Positions 17,336 through 24,532 of a stretch of 64,000 nucleotides of DNA are shown here, one piece after another (position 1 is the first letter of the stretch; each line of letters opens with the position of its first letter). Under the pieces are notes generated by a model. The model did not search any database. It was not told the DNA's origin and saw only the letters and a program-made list of their open reading frames with translations. The position numbers were made by a program, and so were the translations under genes. This DNA is from CAJBVG01 sp943371425. Lineage in GTDB: Bacteria; Bacteroidota; Bacteroidia; Sphingobacteriales; Sphingobacteriaceae. The stretch spans positions 62,001 through 126,000 of the forward strand of contig CALRUR010000008.1 of assembly GCA_943371425.1 (NCBI GenBank). The letters run 5' to 3'.

Positions 17336-17373
17336 AAATCAGCAAAATAATTTTAAAATTACAATCGGTGTAT

Positions 17374-18123
17374 TTAATATTTTTTCCAAAACTGATACCA
17401 CTTTTTGGGTGGTTCAACAAAAATACCCATAGTGTAAGTGCTTACATGAATATTTTTAAGATTTATACTCGCATTCAATGTTTCATACAAATCCTTATCA
17501 AAAATTTTATCAATAGAATAGGTAACTATTTTATCTTTATATCCAATTTGTTTTATTTGCAGTTCGAATTCTTTCGAATCAGTTAGATGTGGTACTAAAA
17601 TCTTAAATTTCCCATCGAAATCGGTAGTTGTTTTAATGCTGTACTTTTCAGATATTATTACAACAAATGGTATTGGCTCTTTAGTCCTCTCGTCAACAAT
17701 AGTTCCTTTAATCTCTATAGTATCTTGTTTTACTACTTCTTTTTCCCGATGTATATTTTTATCGGTATCGGTTTTGCTTTCTATATAAGTTAAGCTATTT
17801 GAAGATACAGAAAAATCCGAAGCATTGGCTTTTTCAACCCCAATAAAGAAAAGCAAACTTGCCGCCACTTTTTCCCAATTACTTATGCTTCGTAATTTAG
17901 TTTCTTGAATTAAATTACGCTCCAATTGCTCATTATTAAACCTGCCGCACAATTTACCATTAGCATGTTTCAGGTAATCTAAAATTTCTTGATCTGATTT
18001 GGTGGAGAAATCAGTAATCAATCGGTCGCATGCAGCGCAATGCCTACCCCGCTCTGCTGGCAACATTTGCTCCCAGTTTTCTGCACATGGCTTTGCGATC
18101 GATATTTTTACTGCTCTCTTCAT
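17374..18123 (-). CDS. protein with N-terminal Cys cluster and carboxypeptidase-regulatory-like domain
   Basis: A 249-residue protein of unknown role. Residues ~12-62 carry a cysteine-rich segment, KPCAENWEQM ... GRHCAACDRLITDFS ... GKLCGRF, which could bind metal and which I associate with a group of Bacteroidetes proteins. A hydrophobic stretch near 85-100 (VAASLLFFIGVEKANA) may be a membrane segment, placing the Cys part in the cytoplasm. Residues ~135-205 form a CarboxypepD_reg-like beta-sandwich (IKGTIVDERTKEPIPFVVI ... TTDFDGKFKI) in the periplasm. The C-terminus EPPKKWYQFWKKY is aromatic and basic. The architecture suggests a membrane sensor or scaffold but no function can be assigned. 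Confidence 0.75.
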   Translation of the reverse strand: MKRAVKISIAKPCAENWEQMLPAERGRHCAACDRLITDFSTKSDQEILDYLKHANGKLCGRFNNEQLERNLIQETKLRSISNWEKVAASLLFFIGVEKANASDFSVSSNSLTYIESKTDTDKNIHREKEVVKQDTIEIKGTIVDERTKEPIPFVVIISEKYSIKTTTDFDGKFKILVPHLTDSKEFELQIKQIGYKDKIVTYSIDKIFDKDLYETLNASINLKNIHVSTYTMGIFVEPPKKWYQFWKKY

Positions 18124-18191
18124 CTTTAAAAGTAATTTACAAAATAATTGTAGGCCATAAAGGTTTATGTTTCAATTTTACTTTTACGTGA

Positions 18192-18296
18192 CGAATTGAG
18201 TTGTAAATTATGAATTATGAATTATGAATTATTGGCAAAGGAGGTGCTTGTTTGATTATACGCCCTTCGTATAGTCGTATAGTCGTATAGTCATAT
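18192..18296 (+). repeat. composite intergenic repeat, copy 4: GAATTAT array, core, GTCGTAT array
   Basis: GAATTAT units at ~18192-18231, core GGCAAAGGAGGTGC..GTTTGATT at ~18234-18256, CCCTTCGTATAGTCG followed by GTCGTAT units to ~18294. It lies between divergent genes. The remaining bases to 18421 hold an inverted-type CGATACTC/CACTACCC array (about 18338-18362) and the short leader of the next gene. Confidence 0.85.
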
Positions 18297-18421
18297 TTAC
18301 ATATAATCTCCAAATAGCTCCTGGTTTCCTTACCCGATACTCACTACCCAATACTCTCTACCAACACTTACATATTTAAAAAAATTTTGCATCTTTATCT
18401 CTAAACATAACCCTTAACCCT

Positions 18422-18994
18422 ATGGAATATTTAAATGGGCTACCCATGTTGTTAAAAAGCTTTTGGTACATCAGCTTGTTTAGCAGTTTAATATTTGTAA
18501 TACAAACGGTACTTACATTTATTGGTTCGGATGCAGGCGATGGCATAGAAGCCGATTTCGATAGTAACCTCGATGCAACCGATGCTCCTTTTCAATTATT
18601 TTCGTTCAGAAATTTAATAAACTTTTTACTAGGTTTCGGCTGGACGGGTGTATCTTTTTATAACAGCATCGAAAGTCAATCTTTGTTAATTTTATTAAGT
18701 GTATTGATAGGTGCATCTTTTGTGTATTTATTTTTCATCATTATAAAACAACTGATGAAATTATCTGAAAATAATTCTTTTAACATTAAAGAAACATTAA
18801 ACAAAACTGCAGAAGTGTACCTTAGCATACCCGAAAATAAAACGGGCAAAGGCAAGGTAATGCTTAGCGTTAGAGGCTCGGTACATGAGTTAGATGCCAT
18901 GACCAACGATCAGGAAAAAATAAATACAGGTTCAATAGTTAAAATAATTTCTATTGATAATAATCAACTTTTAATTGTAGAAAAAATAAAATAA
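18422..18994 (+). CDS. NfeD-like membrane protein, flotillin partner
   Basis: A 190-residue membrane protein. Three hydrophobic segments are visible (about residues 13-35, 60-80 and 82-105), followed by a soluble C-terminal beta-rich domain at ~125-190 (GKVMLSVRGSVHELDAM ... INTGSIVKIISIDNNQLLIV) that resembles the OB-fold of short NfeD/YuaF/YqiJ proteins. These proteins are encoded beside flotillins and work with them in membrane microdomains. Here the next ATG, for a flotillin, is only 5 nt downstream, so the pair is an operon. The acidic loop DAGDGIEADFDSNLDATD between the first two helices is notable. Assignment rests on domain shape and neighbour rather than strong motif identity. Confidence 0.8.
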   Translation: MEYLNGLPMLLKSFWYISLFSSLIFVIQTVLTFIGSDAGDGIEADFDSNLDATDAPFQLFSFRNLINFLLGFGWTGVSFYNSIESQSLLILLSVLIGASFVYLFFIIIKQLMKLSENNSFNIKETLNKTAEVYLSIPENKTGKGKVMLSVRGSVHELDAMTNDQEKINTGSIVKIISIDNNQLLIVEKIK

Positions 18995-18999
18995 TATAT

Positions 19000-20505
19000 A
19001 TGTCGCCATTAATTATAATTGTTGTAGCCGTTGTAGTTGCCTTTGTAACCATAACCGCATTAGTATCTAGATACAAAAGATGCCCTTCTGATAAAATTTT
19101 AGTAGTGTACGGTAGAACCGGCGGAACCTCTGCAAAATGTATACACGGTGGAGGTGCATTTATTTGGCCAGTAATACAAGACTATGCTTTTTTAGATTTA
19201 AAACCTTTATCTATTGAAGCAAACTTAACCAATGCACTAAGCAGACAAAACATTAGAGTAGATGTGCCTTGTAGGTTTACCATTGCTATATCTACAGAAG
19301 CAGATAGCATGAATACTGCTGCCGAAAGATTGTTAGGATTAACATCAGAACAAATACAAGAATTAGCGAAAGATATTTTATTTGGTCAGTTGCGTTTGGT
19401 AATTGCAACTATGACCATTGAAGAAATTAACTCTGATAGAGATAAATTTTTGGATAACATTTCTAAAAATGTGGATTCGGAATTGAAGAAAATTGGTTTA
19501 AAATTAATTAACGTAAACGTTACGGATATTAAAGATGAATCTGGATACATTGAAGCTTTAGGAAAAGAAGCGGCTGCGAAAGCAATTAACGAAGCTAAAA
19601 TTAGCGTAGCAGAGCAAGAGAAAATTGGAGAAACTGGTAAGGCATTAGCAGATAGAGAAAAAGACACACAAATTGCAGAAACGCATAGAGACCGCGATGT
19701 AAAAATTGCGATTACAGAAAAAGATAGAGAAGTAAGTATTGCTTCGGCGAAAAAAGACGAGTCAATTGGTAAAGCAGAAGCAGAAAGAGATACGCGAGTA
19801 AAAACATCGGAAGCAAATGCAATAGCTATAAAGGGCGAGAACGAAGCGAAAATTGCCATTGCACAATCTGAAGCATTACGTAGAGAAAAAGAAGCAGAGG
19901 CTTTAAGAATAGCCTTAGCATCAGAAAAAGTACAACAAGCTAAAGCTTTAGAAGAAGCATACCTTGCCGAACAAAAAGCAGAGAGTGCCCGTGCCGAAAG
20001 AGAACGCTCTACCCAAAATGCAAACATTGTAATACCAGCAGAAATTGCAAAACAACGTGCCATTATAGATGCACAAGCAGAAGCTGAACGCATAAGAGAA
20101 CAAGCAAAAGGTGAGGCCGATGCAATTTTTGCAAAAATGGAAGCGGAAGCAAAAGGTTTGTATGAAATTTTAACAAAACAAGCAGAAGGTTATAGAGAGG
20201 TAGTAAATGCTGCAGGTGGCGACCCAACTAAGGCTTTCCAATTATTGTTAATAGAAAAACTTCCGGAATTAGTAAGAACACAAGTAGAAGCGGTAAAAAA
20301 TATTAAGATCGATAAAATTACGGTTTGGGATTCGGGTAATGGAGAAAATGGAAATAACTCTACCGCAAATTTTGTTTCGGGCATGATGAAAACCGTACCG
20401 CCGTTGAATGATTTGTTTAACATGGCAGGGTTGAATTTGCCAACGTATTTGAAGTCGGATGTTCCGGTAGTTGATGAACCAACGAAGGAAGATACTAAGG
20501 ACTAG
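19000..20505 (+). CDS. flotillin (SPFH-domain membrane scaffold protein)
   Basis: A 501-residue protein of the flotillin/YqiK group, which oligomerises on the membrane and organises microdomains. One N-terminal transmembrane helix (residues ~3-22, IIIVVAVVVAFVTITALV), an SPFH/PHB domain at ~30-195, then a long coiled coil at ~200-400 rich in Glu/Ala repeats (KAEAERDTRV, EREKEAEALR-type heptads) and a flotillin C-terminal region with AEGYREVVNAAGGDPTKAFQLL. Five bases separate it from the NfeD-like gene, so they are co-transcribed. The last codons (ACT AAG GAC TAG) already belong to the ACTAGTC-type repeat that fills the gap to the convergent methyltransferase gene. Confidence 0.93.
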   Translation: MSPLIIIVVAVVVAFVTITALVSRYKRCPSDKILVVYGRTGGTSAKCIHGGGAFIWPVIQDYAFLDLKPLSIEANLTNALSRQNIRVDVPCRFTIAISTEADSMNTAAERLLGLTSEQIQELAKDILFGQLRLVIATMTIEEINSDRDKFLDNISKNVDSELKKIGLKLINVNVTDIKDESGYIEALGKEAAAKAINEAKISVAEQEKIGETGKALADREKDTQIAETHRDRDVKIAITEKDREVSIASAKKDESIGKAEAERDTRVKTSEANAIAIKGENEAKIAIAQSEALRREKEAEALRIALASEKVQQAKALEEAYLAEQKAESARAERERSTQNANIVIPAEIAKQRAIIDAQAEAERIREQAKGEADAIFAKMEAEAKGLYEILTKQAEGYREVVNAAGGDPTKAFQLLLIEKLPELVRTQVEAVKNIKIDKITVWDSGNGENGNNSTANFVSGMMKTVPPLNDLFNMAGLNLPTYLKSDVPVVDEPTKEDTKD

Positions 20506-20585
20506 AGACTGGTGACTGGTGACTGGTGACTAGAAGGCGGAGGTGCTAGTTTGATTATTTGCCATTCGTATGGTCGTATAATCGC
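20497..20585 (+). repeat. composite intergenic repeat, copy 5, overlapping two gene ends
   Basis: GACTGGT/GACTAG array from the end of the flotillin gene (~20497-20532), core GGCGGAGGTGCTAGTTTGAT (~20535-20555), CCATTCGTATGGTCG and GTATAATCG to ~20585. The core and GTCGTAT part are inside the 3' end of the minus-strand methyltransferase frame, and the array overlaps the last codons of the flotillin gene. Confidence 0.85.
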
Positions 20586-21204
20586 AAATAAGCACCAAAT
20601 CCACCACCTCATCACCATTCGTCATTACAGTACGAACGCGTTCGCAGTAGTTTATTTTTAAGTTATGTTTCGATAAAATTTCTGCGAGTATTTTTTCTGT
20701 ATAAAAATGCATCATCATTTCATCACCTTTGCTTCCTGTAACTAAACCCGATTTATCATAGTCCTTTTCCATAGTGCTAATGTATAGCAAACCTTGTTCG
20801 TTCAACATACTTGCTGCATCTGCAATAAATTGTTCTACTTCTTCTAAATTCAAATACGGAAAGGCGAAGCCTGCAATTATTACATCGTACTTTTTAGCTA
20901 ACCTTTTTATTTCTCTTGCATCTAACAAAAAGCAATTGGCAGTAGGGTTGTTTTGTTTTGCAAGATTTATCATATTCTCCGATAAATCTGTTGCATTGAA
21001 AATAAGATCGGGTTTTCTATTTAATAAATGCTTGGTAATATTTCCTGGCCCACAAGCAATTTCTAATACTTCTGCATTTTCTTTTTGTATAAAGGAGAGC
21101 AAAAAATCAAATGATTTAGCATACATAGAAACGTCCATAAATCGCTCCATGTAATAAGAGGCATGTTTGTTGAAGATGTCAGCGGCGTTTTGGGAATGAT
21201 CCAT
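20530..21204 (-). CDS. class I SAM-dependent methyltransferase with repeat-encoded C-terminus
   Basis: A 224-residue cytoplasmic methyltransferase of unknown substrate. The SAM-binding motif I VLEIACGPGNIT (residues ~46-57), motif II with the acidic residue in FNATDLSENM, and the DARE segment before motif IV (YDVIIAGFAFPYL) identify a methyltransf_25/11 fold. The natural fold appears to end at VVDLVLIC; the last ~17 residues (DYTTIRMANNQTSTSAF) and the stop codon are read from the antisense strand of composite repeat copy 5. This suggests that the repeat was inserted at or over the original stop codon. The start at 21204 is preceded directly by a GAATTAT array. The gene is otherwise single and follows the transglutaminase-like gene on the same strand. 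Confidence 0.87.
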   Translation of the reverse strand: MDHSQNAADIFNKHASYYMERFMDVSMYAKSFDFLLSFIQKENAEVLEIACGPGNITKHLLNRKPDLIFNATDLSENMINLAKQNNPTANCFLLDAREIKRLAKKYDVIIAGFAFPYLNLEEVEQFIADAASMLNEQGLLYISTMEKDYDKSGLVTGSKGDEMMMHFYTEKILAEILSKHNLKINYCERVRTVMTNGDEVVDLVLICDYTTIRMANNQTSTSAF

Positions 21205-21206
21205 TT

Positions 21207-21321
21207 GAATTATGAATTATGAATTATGAATTATGAATTATGAATTATGAATTATGAATTATTGGCAAGGGAGTTGCTAGTTTGTAAAGTGTCCTTCGTA
21301 TAGTCGTATAATCGTTTAATC
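21207..21321 (+). repeat. composite intergenic repeat, copy 6: eight perfect GAATTAT units, core, GTCGTAT array
   Basis: GAATTAT is repeated exactly eight times at 21207-21262, followed by core GGCAAGGGAGTTGCTAGTTT (~21264-21283), CCTTCGTATAGTCG and further GTATAATCG units to ~21321. It lies between two minus-strand genes, upstream of the methyltransferase start by 2 nt. The exact heptamer run makes this a likely variable-number tandem repeat. Confidence 0.88.
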
Positions 21322-21330
21322 ATCTCCAGC

Positions 21331-22119
21331 TCATTCTGCCACTATGTACTCCTCTTCCAATGGGTAATAGTAAATAGTTTCGTTTGCTTCAAAATATTTG
21401 CCGCCTGGATATTTGGATGTCCAATCTAAATTCAACCAAGCATCGCCGTTTTCATCAACTTTAAAATTCAATGCACTTACTTTGTTGCGCCCGAACAGTT
21501 TACCAAAGAATTTAGAATAATGTTTATTCACCGCTTTTAAATGTACAGGTATATCGTCGGGGTTGCCTATGTTTACTTCGGCGTATGCATGCCCTCCAAT
21601 TAAGTAATTATAGGCCCCTACTACTCTAGCTTCACCTCCAATAGATTCTATCATGGTAGCCATTAAAATAGCAAAATCATCACAGTCGCCTTTTAACCCT
21701 GCTTTAATACTTGTAGATGCTTTTGCTACATATTCTCTCCCGCGCGGGTCGTTTACATATTTCCAATTTTTATACAATTCTGAATACACTTCACAAATTT
21801 GGTCGATGTTAAAATCGCCAGGATACTTTGCCGCCAACTCCAAGGCGTATAAGCGTGTTTGTTCTTCGTCTATGTCCATGGCTTCTTTAAATAACTTCAA
21901 ATAATTCTGATGCGTTTCTTCCTGAATTTTCATTTCCTCATTGGCTTGTTCGGTACCTTCATCAAGCTCTGGGGTAGAATTAGAATTCAATACCGACGAA
22001 ATAACATTTCCGATTTTAGTTGATTTGTTGCTTTTCGAAAAAGGATTATAATCTAATACAATCCACATGAATAAAAATAGGATAGAGAGGGCGAGGGTAA
22101 TTCTTAGAATAATTTTCAT
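21331..22119 (-). CDS. transglutaminase-like cysteine protease-fold protein, membrane-anchored
   Basis: About 262 residues from the ATG at 22119 (MKIILRITLALSILF); the longer frame to 22188 runs into repeat sequence and is rejected. One N-terminal transmembrane helix (~5-24) anchors a periplasmic domain. The transglutaminase-like core has the catalytic cysteine in LKGDCDDFAILMATM, the histidine in GGHAYAEVN, and a later Asp-containing LNLDWTSKYPGG segment, matching the Cys-His-Asp triad order. A low-complexity linker (SNSTPELDEGTEQANEE) joins anchor and domain. Substrate unknown; such domains in bacteria are often proteases or amidases acting on envelope proteins. Both flanks are composite repeats. 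Confidence 0.83.
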   Translation of the reverse strand: MKIILRITLALSILFLFMWIVLDYNPFSKSNKSTKIGNVISSVLNSNSTPELDEGTEQANEEMKIQEETHQNYLKLFKEAMDIDEEQTRLYALELAAKYPGDFNIDQICEVYSELYKNWKYVNDPRGREYVAKASTSIKAGLKGDCDDFAILMATMIESIGGEARVVGAYNYLIGGHAYAEVNIGNPDDIPVHLKAVNKHYSKFFGKLFGRNKVSALNFKVDENGDAWLNLDWTSKYPGGKYFEANETIYYYPLEEEYIVAE

Positions 22120-22144
22120 GGGATTAAAAATAGTAAAAAAAATG

Positions 22145-22327
22145 GTAGTGTGTAGCGGGTAGCGAGTAGCGGGTAGCGAGTAGCGCAAGGGAGGTGCTAG
22201 TTTGATAAGGGTGCCTTCGCATGGTCGTATAGTCGTATGGTCGTATAGTCATATATTCTTTTACACAGAGACACAGAGAGCACTGAGGAAGTTAACTTTG
22301 TGCTTTCTGTGTCTCTGTGTAAAAGAA
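22145..22327 (+). repeat. composite intergenic repeat, copy 7: TAGCGGG array, core, GTCGTAT array, imperfect hairpin
   Basis: TAGCGGG/TAGCGAG array (~22150-22184), core GCAAGGGAGGTGCTAGTTTG (22186-22205), CCTTCGCATGGTCG and GTCGTAT units to ~22252, then a hairpin with arms 22256-22287 and 22296-22327 carrying three mismatches. Almost identical to copy 8. Confidence 0.87.
22256..22327. terminator. 32-bp hairpin with three mismatches
   Basis: Same ACACAGAGACACAGAGAGC sequence class as the hairpins at 13256, 17261 and 24452, but decayed at three positions. It directly follows the T9SS gene's 3' end (minus strand) and could terminate it. Confidence 0.55.
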
Positions 22328-22339
22328 AAAAAAATCGAG

Positions 22340-24298
22340 TTACTCCTTTATAAAAGTTCCTCTGAATTGTTGAGTTCCTTTACTCAATACAAACTGGTAA
22401 ACACCCTCAGGTAAACCGGCAACAATAAGTTCATTGTTATGCAAGGTGCTTTGTTGCAGCAATTGCCCAAGTGTATTATAAATGCTGATGTTTGCGTGTT
22501 CGAGGTTATTTTTTATATCGAATGTTAATACATCGCTTACCGGATTAGGGTACACGTTAATTTTATTAACTGAACTAGTATTGATGCCTACTAAATGGCT
22601 TACAATTATGTTTACATAGGTTGAATCAAAACAATTATTTCTGTATACATAACAATCAATAGACTCTTGTGCATTGGCTACCTTCCATTTTAGAGTAAGT
22701 GTTGGTGTGTTTTGCCCCGCAATAAACGAAACATTAGTAAAACCTCCCCATTGGTAAATTACATTTACTTGCGAATCTACTGTATAAGTATAAAATTTAG
22801 AGGTATCAGAAATATTAAAATCGCCAGAAATTATTGGCTTACTCGGACTCGTTGTTATGTTCAAATTGGTTATTCTTATCATATCACACCCTATACTTGA
22901 AACTAAAGTATCTACAAGTTGTTCACTTTGAAAATAGGTATTCCCGTTTGCCGCCAAGAAACTATCGCATACATAAATATTGCTTAGGGTGGTGTTGTAA
23001 CATTTATCACCTTTTATTATTAATTCATAATTTACCGTATCTGTTAATAAATAAGGGCAGTTTTTTTTATAACACACAATCTTAAATTTATAAGGCAAAT
23101 TACTTACATGGTTACTATCGGCATCTATAGTTAAATAAGCTATAGATGTACTTTTTCTTTTGATGATATAATTTTCTGCATCTACTCCAGTATATTCAGG
23201 TCCAGACATCCCTTTCCAAGAAACCTTAATTAAGTTAGTATCTAAAATATTGTTAGAAGCACTCGTTTTATCGGGTAATATTTTGATAAATAAACTATCG
23301 TTCTCTGGATCCATAGCAGCAAAACTTATTACTTTGTTTATGGGTGTATTGGCAAGTAAAGTATCGTAAACAGTAGTGTTGCGAAGGCTATCAAATAAAA
23401 CAGGATAAATATCTTGTGGAATAGTTGGCAATAAAATTATGGATCTGCTAGACTCTCCAACTTTTACTGCAACACCATTTATTTTTCTATACTCGTGTAC
23501 ACTTTGTGAAACAATATAATTTCCCATAAAAACTGGTTGGTAAGTTGCAATACCAGTTTGAGCATTTATTCGAAAATCCGGATTTCCATCTGCAATATTT
23601 GAATCTGTAGAATATCCTTGGTAATATTGCCACATCGTCCAATTTGATTTAGGACCATTACCCAACTTAGGTGTATCTAATAAATAAACCAAAGAATCAC
23701 CGTCGGGGTCGATTGCACTCCAATCTAAAGTATAAAAACGGCCCACTTTTATGTATTGCATTACTGGTGTTGTGAACTGCGGACTAGAATTAAACCTTAC
23801 CACCGAAGTGGTGCCTAAGGCTCTAAAATCAATATAATTCATCGCGCTATAATTAGATGAAAATATATTACTAAAACTATTCACACAACATAATGTATAA
23901 ATTGCATAATAACCCATTGGGTCATTTAAATTAGCATGGTTTATAGGGTCGCTCTCATACACTGCATACTCCACCATATTCTGCGCTTGCTTTACCGGAC
24001 AAGCAGATTCTGGAAAGTTTAAATACGTTAATGCATTAATTTTGTTTAACGTTAAAGAAGTTTCTATGGCACTGTTGCTATTCTTATGTATATGGAGTGT
24101 GAATGTATTGAGAGCAGAATTAAGTGTTCTATCAACATACAAAACTACTCTCCATTTATAAAAATCCGTTGCTTGGTTATTTGCATTTTTAATATTGATA
24201 TATGTTATTTCACCACCTAAATAATGAGCGGCATAACCATTTGTTGGCTTTACTAAAAAAGCAATAAAGATGAATATAAATAAGGATAGGTAGCGCAT
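22340..24298 (-). CDS. T9SS-secreted surface protein, paralogue of the next gene upstream
   Basis: A 652-residue protein with a signal peptide (residues ~1-23) and the N-terminal AHYLGGEITYINI motif, then a beta-rich region with cadherin-like segments (LDWSAIDPDGDSLVYLLD; NPDFRINAQTGIATYQP; VHEYRKINGVAVKVGES). A Cys-rich part near 440-470 (CYNTTLSNIYVCDSF) follows, and a type-A sorting domain at ~580-652 (VYPNPVSDVLTFDI ... LGQLLQQST ... LPEGVYQFVLS). The same architecture occurs in the protein encoded at 24533-26494; the sorting domains differ at about two residues while the rest is only moderately similar. Export through the type IX system to the cell surface is expected. Ligand unknown. 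Confidence 0.87.
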   Translation of the reverse strand: MRYLSLFIFIFIAFLVKPTNGYAAHYLGGEITYINIKNANNQATDFYKWRVVLYVDRTLNSALNTFTLHIHKNSNSAIETSLTLNKINALTYLNFPESACPVKQAQNMVEYAVYESDPINHANLNDPMGYYAIYTLCCVNSFSNIFSSNYSAMNYIDFRALGTTSVVRFNSSPQFTTPVMQYIKVGRFYTLDWSAIDPDGDSLVYLLDTPKLGNGPKSNWTMWQYYQGYSTDSNIADGNPDFRINAQTGIATYQPVFMGNYIVSQSVHEYRKINGVAVKVGESSRSIILLPTIPQDIYPVLFDSLRNTTVYDTLLANTPINKVISFAAMDPENDSLFIKILPDKTSASNNILDTNLIKVSWKGMSGPEYTGVDAENYIIKRKSTSIAYLTIDADSNHVSNLPYKFKIVCYKKNCPYLLTDTVNYELIIKGDKCYNTTLSNIYVCDSFLAANGNTYFQSEQLVDTLVSSIGCDMIRITNLNITTSPSKPIISGDFNISDTSKFYTYTVDSQVNVIYQWGGFTNVSFIAGQNTPTLTLKWKVANAQESIDCYVYRNNCFDSTYVNIIVSHLVGINTSSVNKINVYPNPVSDVLTFDIKNNLEHANISIYNTLGQLLQQSTLHNNELIVAGLPEGVYQFVLSKGTQQFRGTFIKE

Positions 24299-24346
24299 AG
24301 TGCAATTGGTTGAGTGGTTGGAGTTTTACAAAGACTGTGCCAAGAG

Positions 24347-24523
24347 GTAGTGAGTAGCGGGTAGCGAGTAGCGAGTAGAGGCAAGAGAGGTGCTAGTTTG
24401 ATAAGGGTGCCTTCGCATGGTCGTATAGTCGTATGGTCGTATAGTCATATATTCTTTTACACAGAGACACAAAGAGCACAGAGTAAGTTAACTCTGTGCT
24501 CTTTGTGTCTCTGTGTAAAAGAA
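24347..24523 (+). repeat. composite intergenic repeat, copy 8: TAGCGGG array, core, GTCGTAT array, 33-bp hairpin
   Basis: TAGCGGG/TAGCGAG array (~24347-24375), core GCAAGAGAGGTGCTAGTTTG (~24382-24401), CCTTCGCATGGTCG and GTCGTAT units to ~24448, then exact 33-nt arms 24452-24484 and 24491-24523. Outside the hairpin arms it is nearly identical to copy 7, which sits at the same place behind the paralogous gene. Confidence 0.88.
24452..24523. terminator. 33-bp perfect hairpin downstream of T9SS gene
   Basis: Arms 24452-24484 and 24491-24523 are exact complements with a 6-nt loop AAGTTA. It starts 9 nt beyond the stop codon of the minus-strand T9SS gene at 24533 and has an A/T-rich outer end. 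Terminator role inferred. Confidence 0.65.
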
Positions 24524-24532
24524 AAAAATGAG

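Noticed and set aside
19386..20093. 235-codon minus-strand ORF inside the flotillin gene
   Set aside because: It is a shadow of the Ala/Glu-rich coiled coil; the Ser/Ala-rich antisense product has no recognisable domain.
21207..21262. Possible CRISPR-like array (eight identical units)
   Set aside because: The units are contiguous 7-mers without spacers, so this is a simple tandem repeat.
22202..22414. Plus-strand ORF reading through the repeat and hairpin, with near-identical twin at 24398-24607 and a related one at 17217-17432
   Set aside because: All three are translations of the composite repeat and hairpin (pattern SLCLCVKEK). They have no independent conservation or start signal; similarity comes from the repeat DNA.
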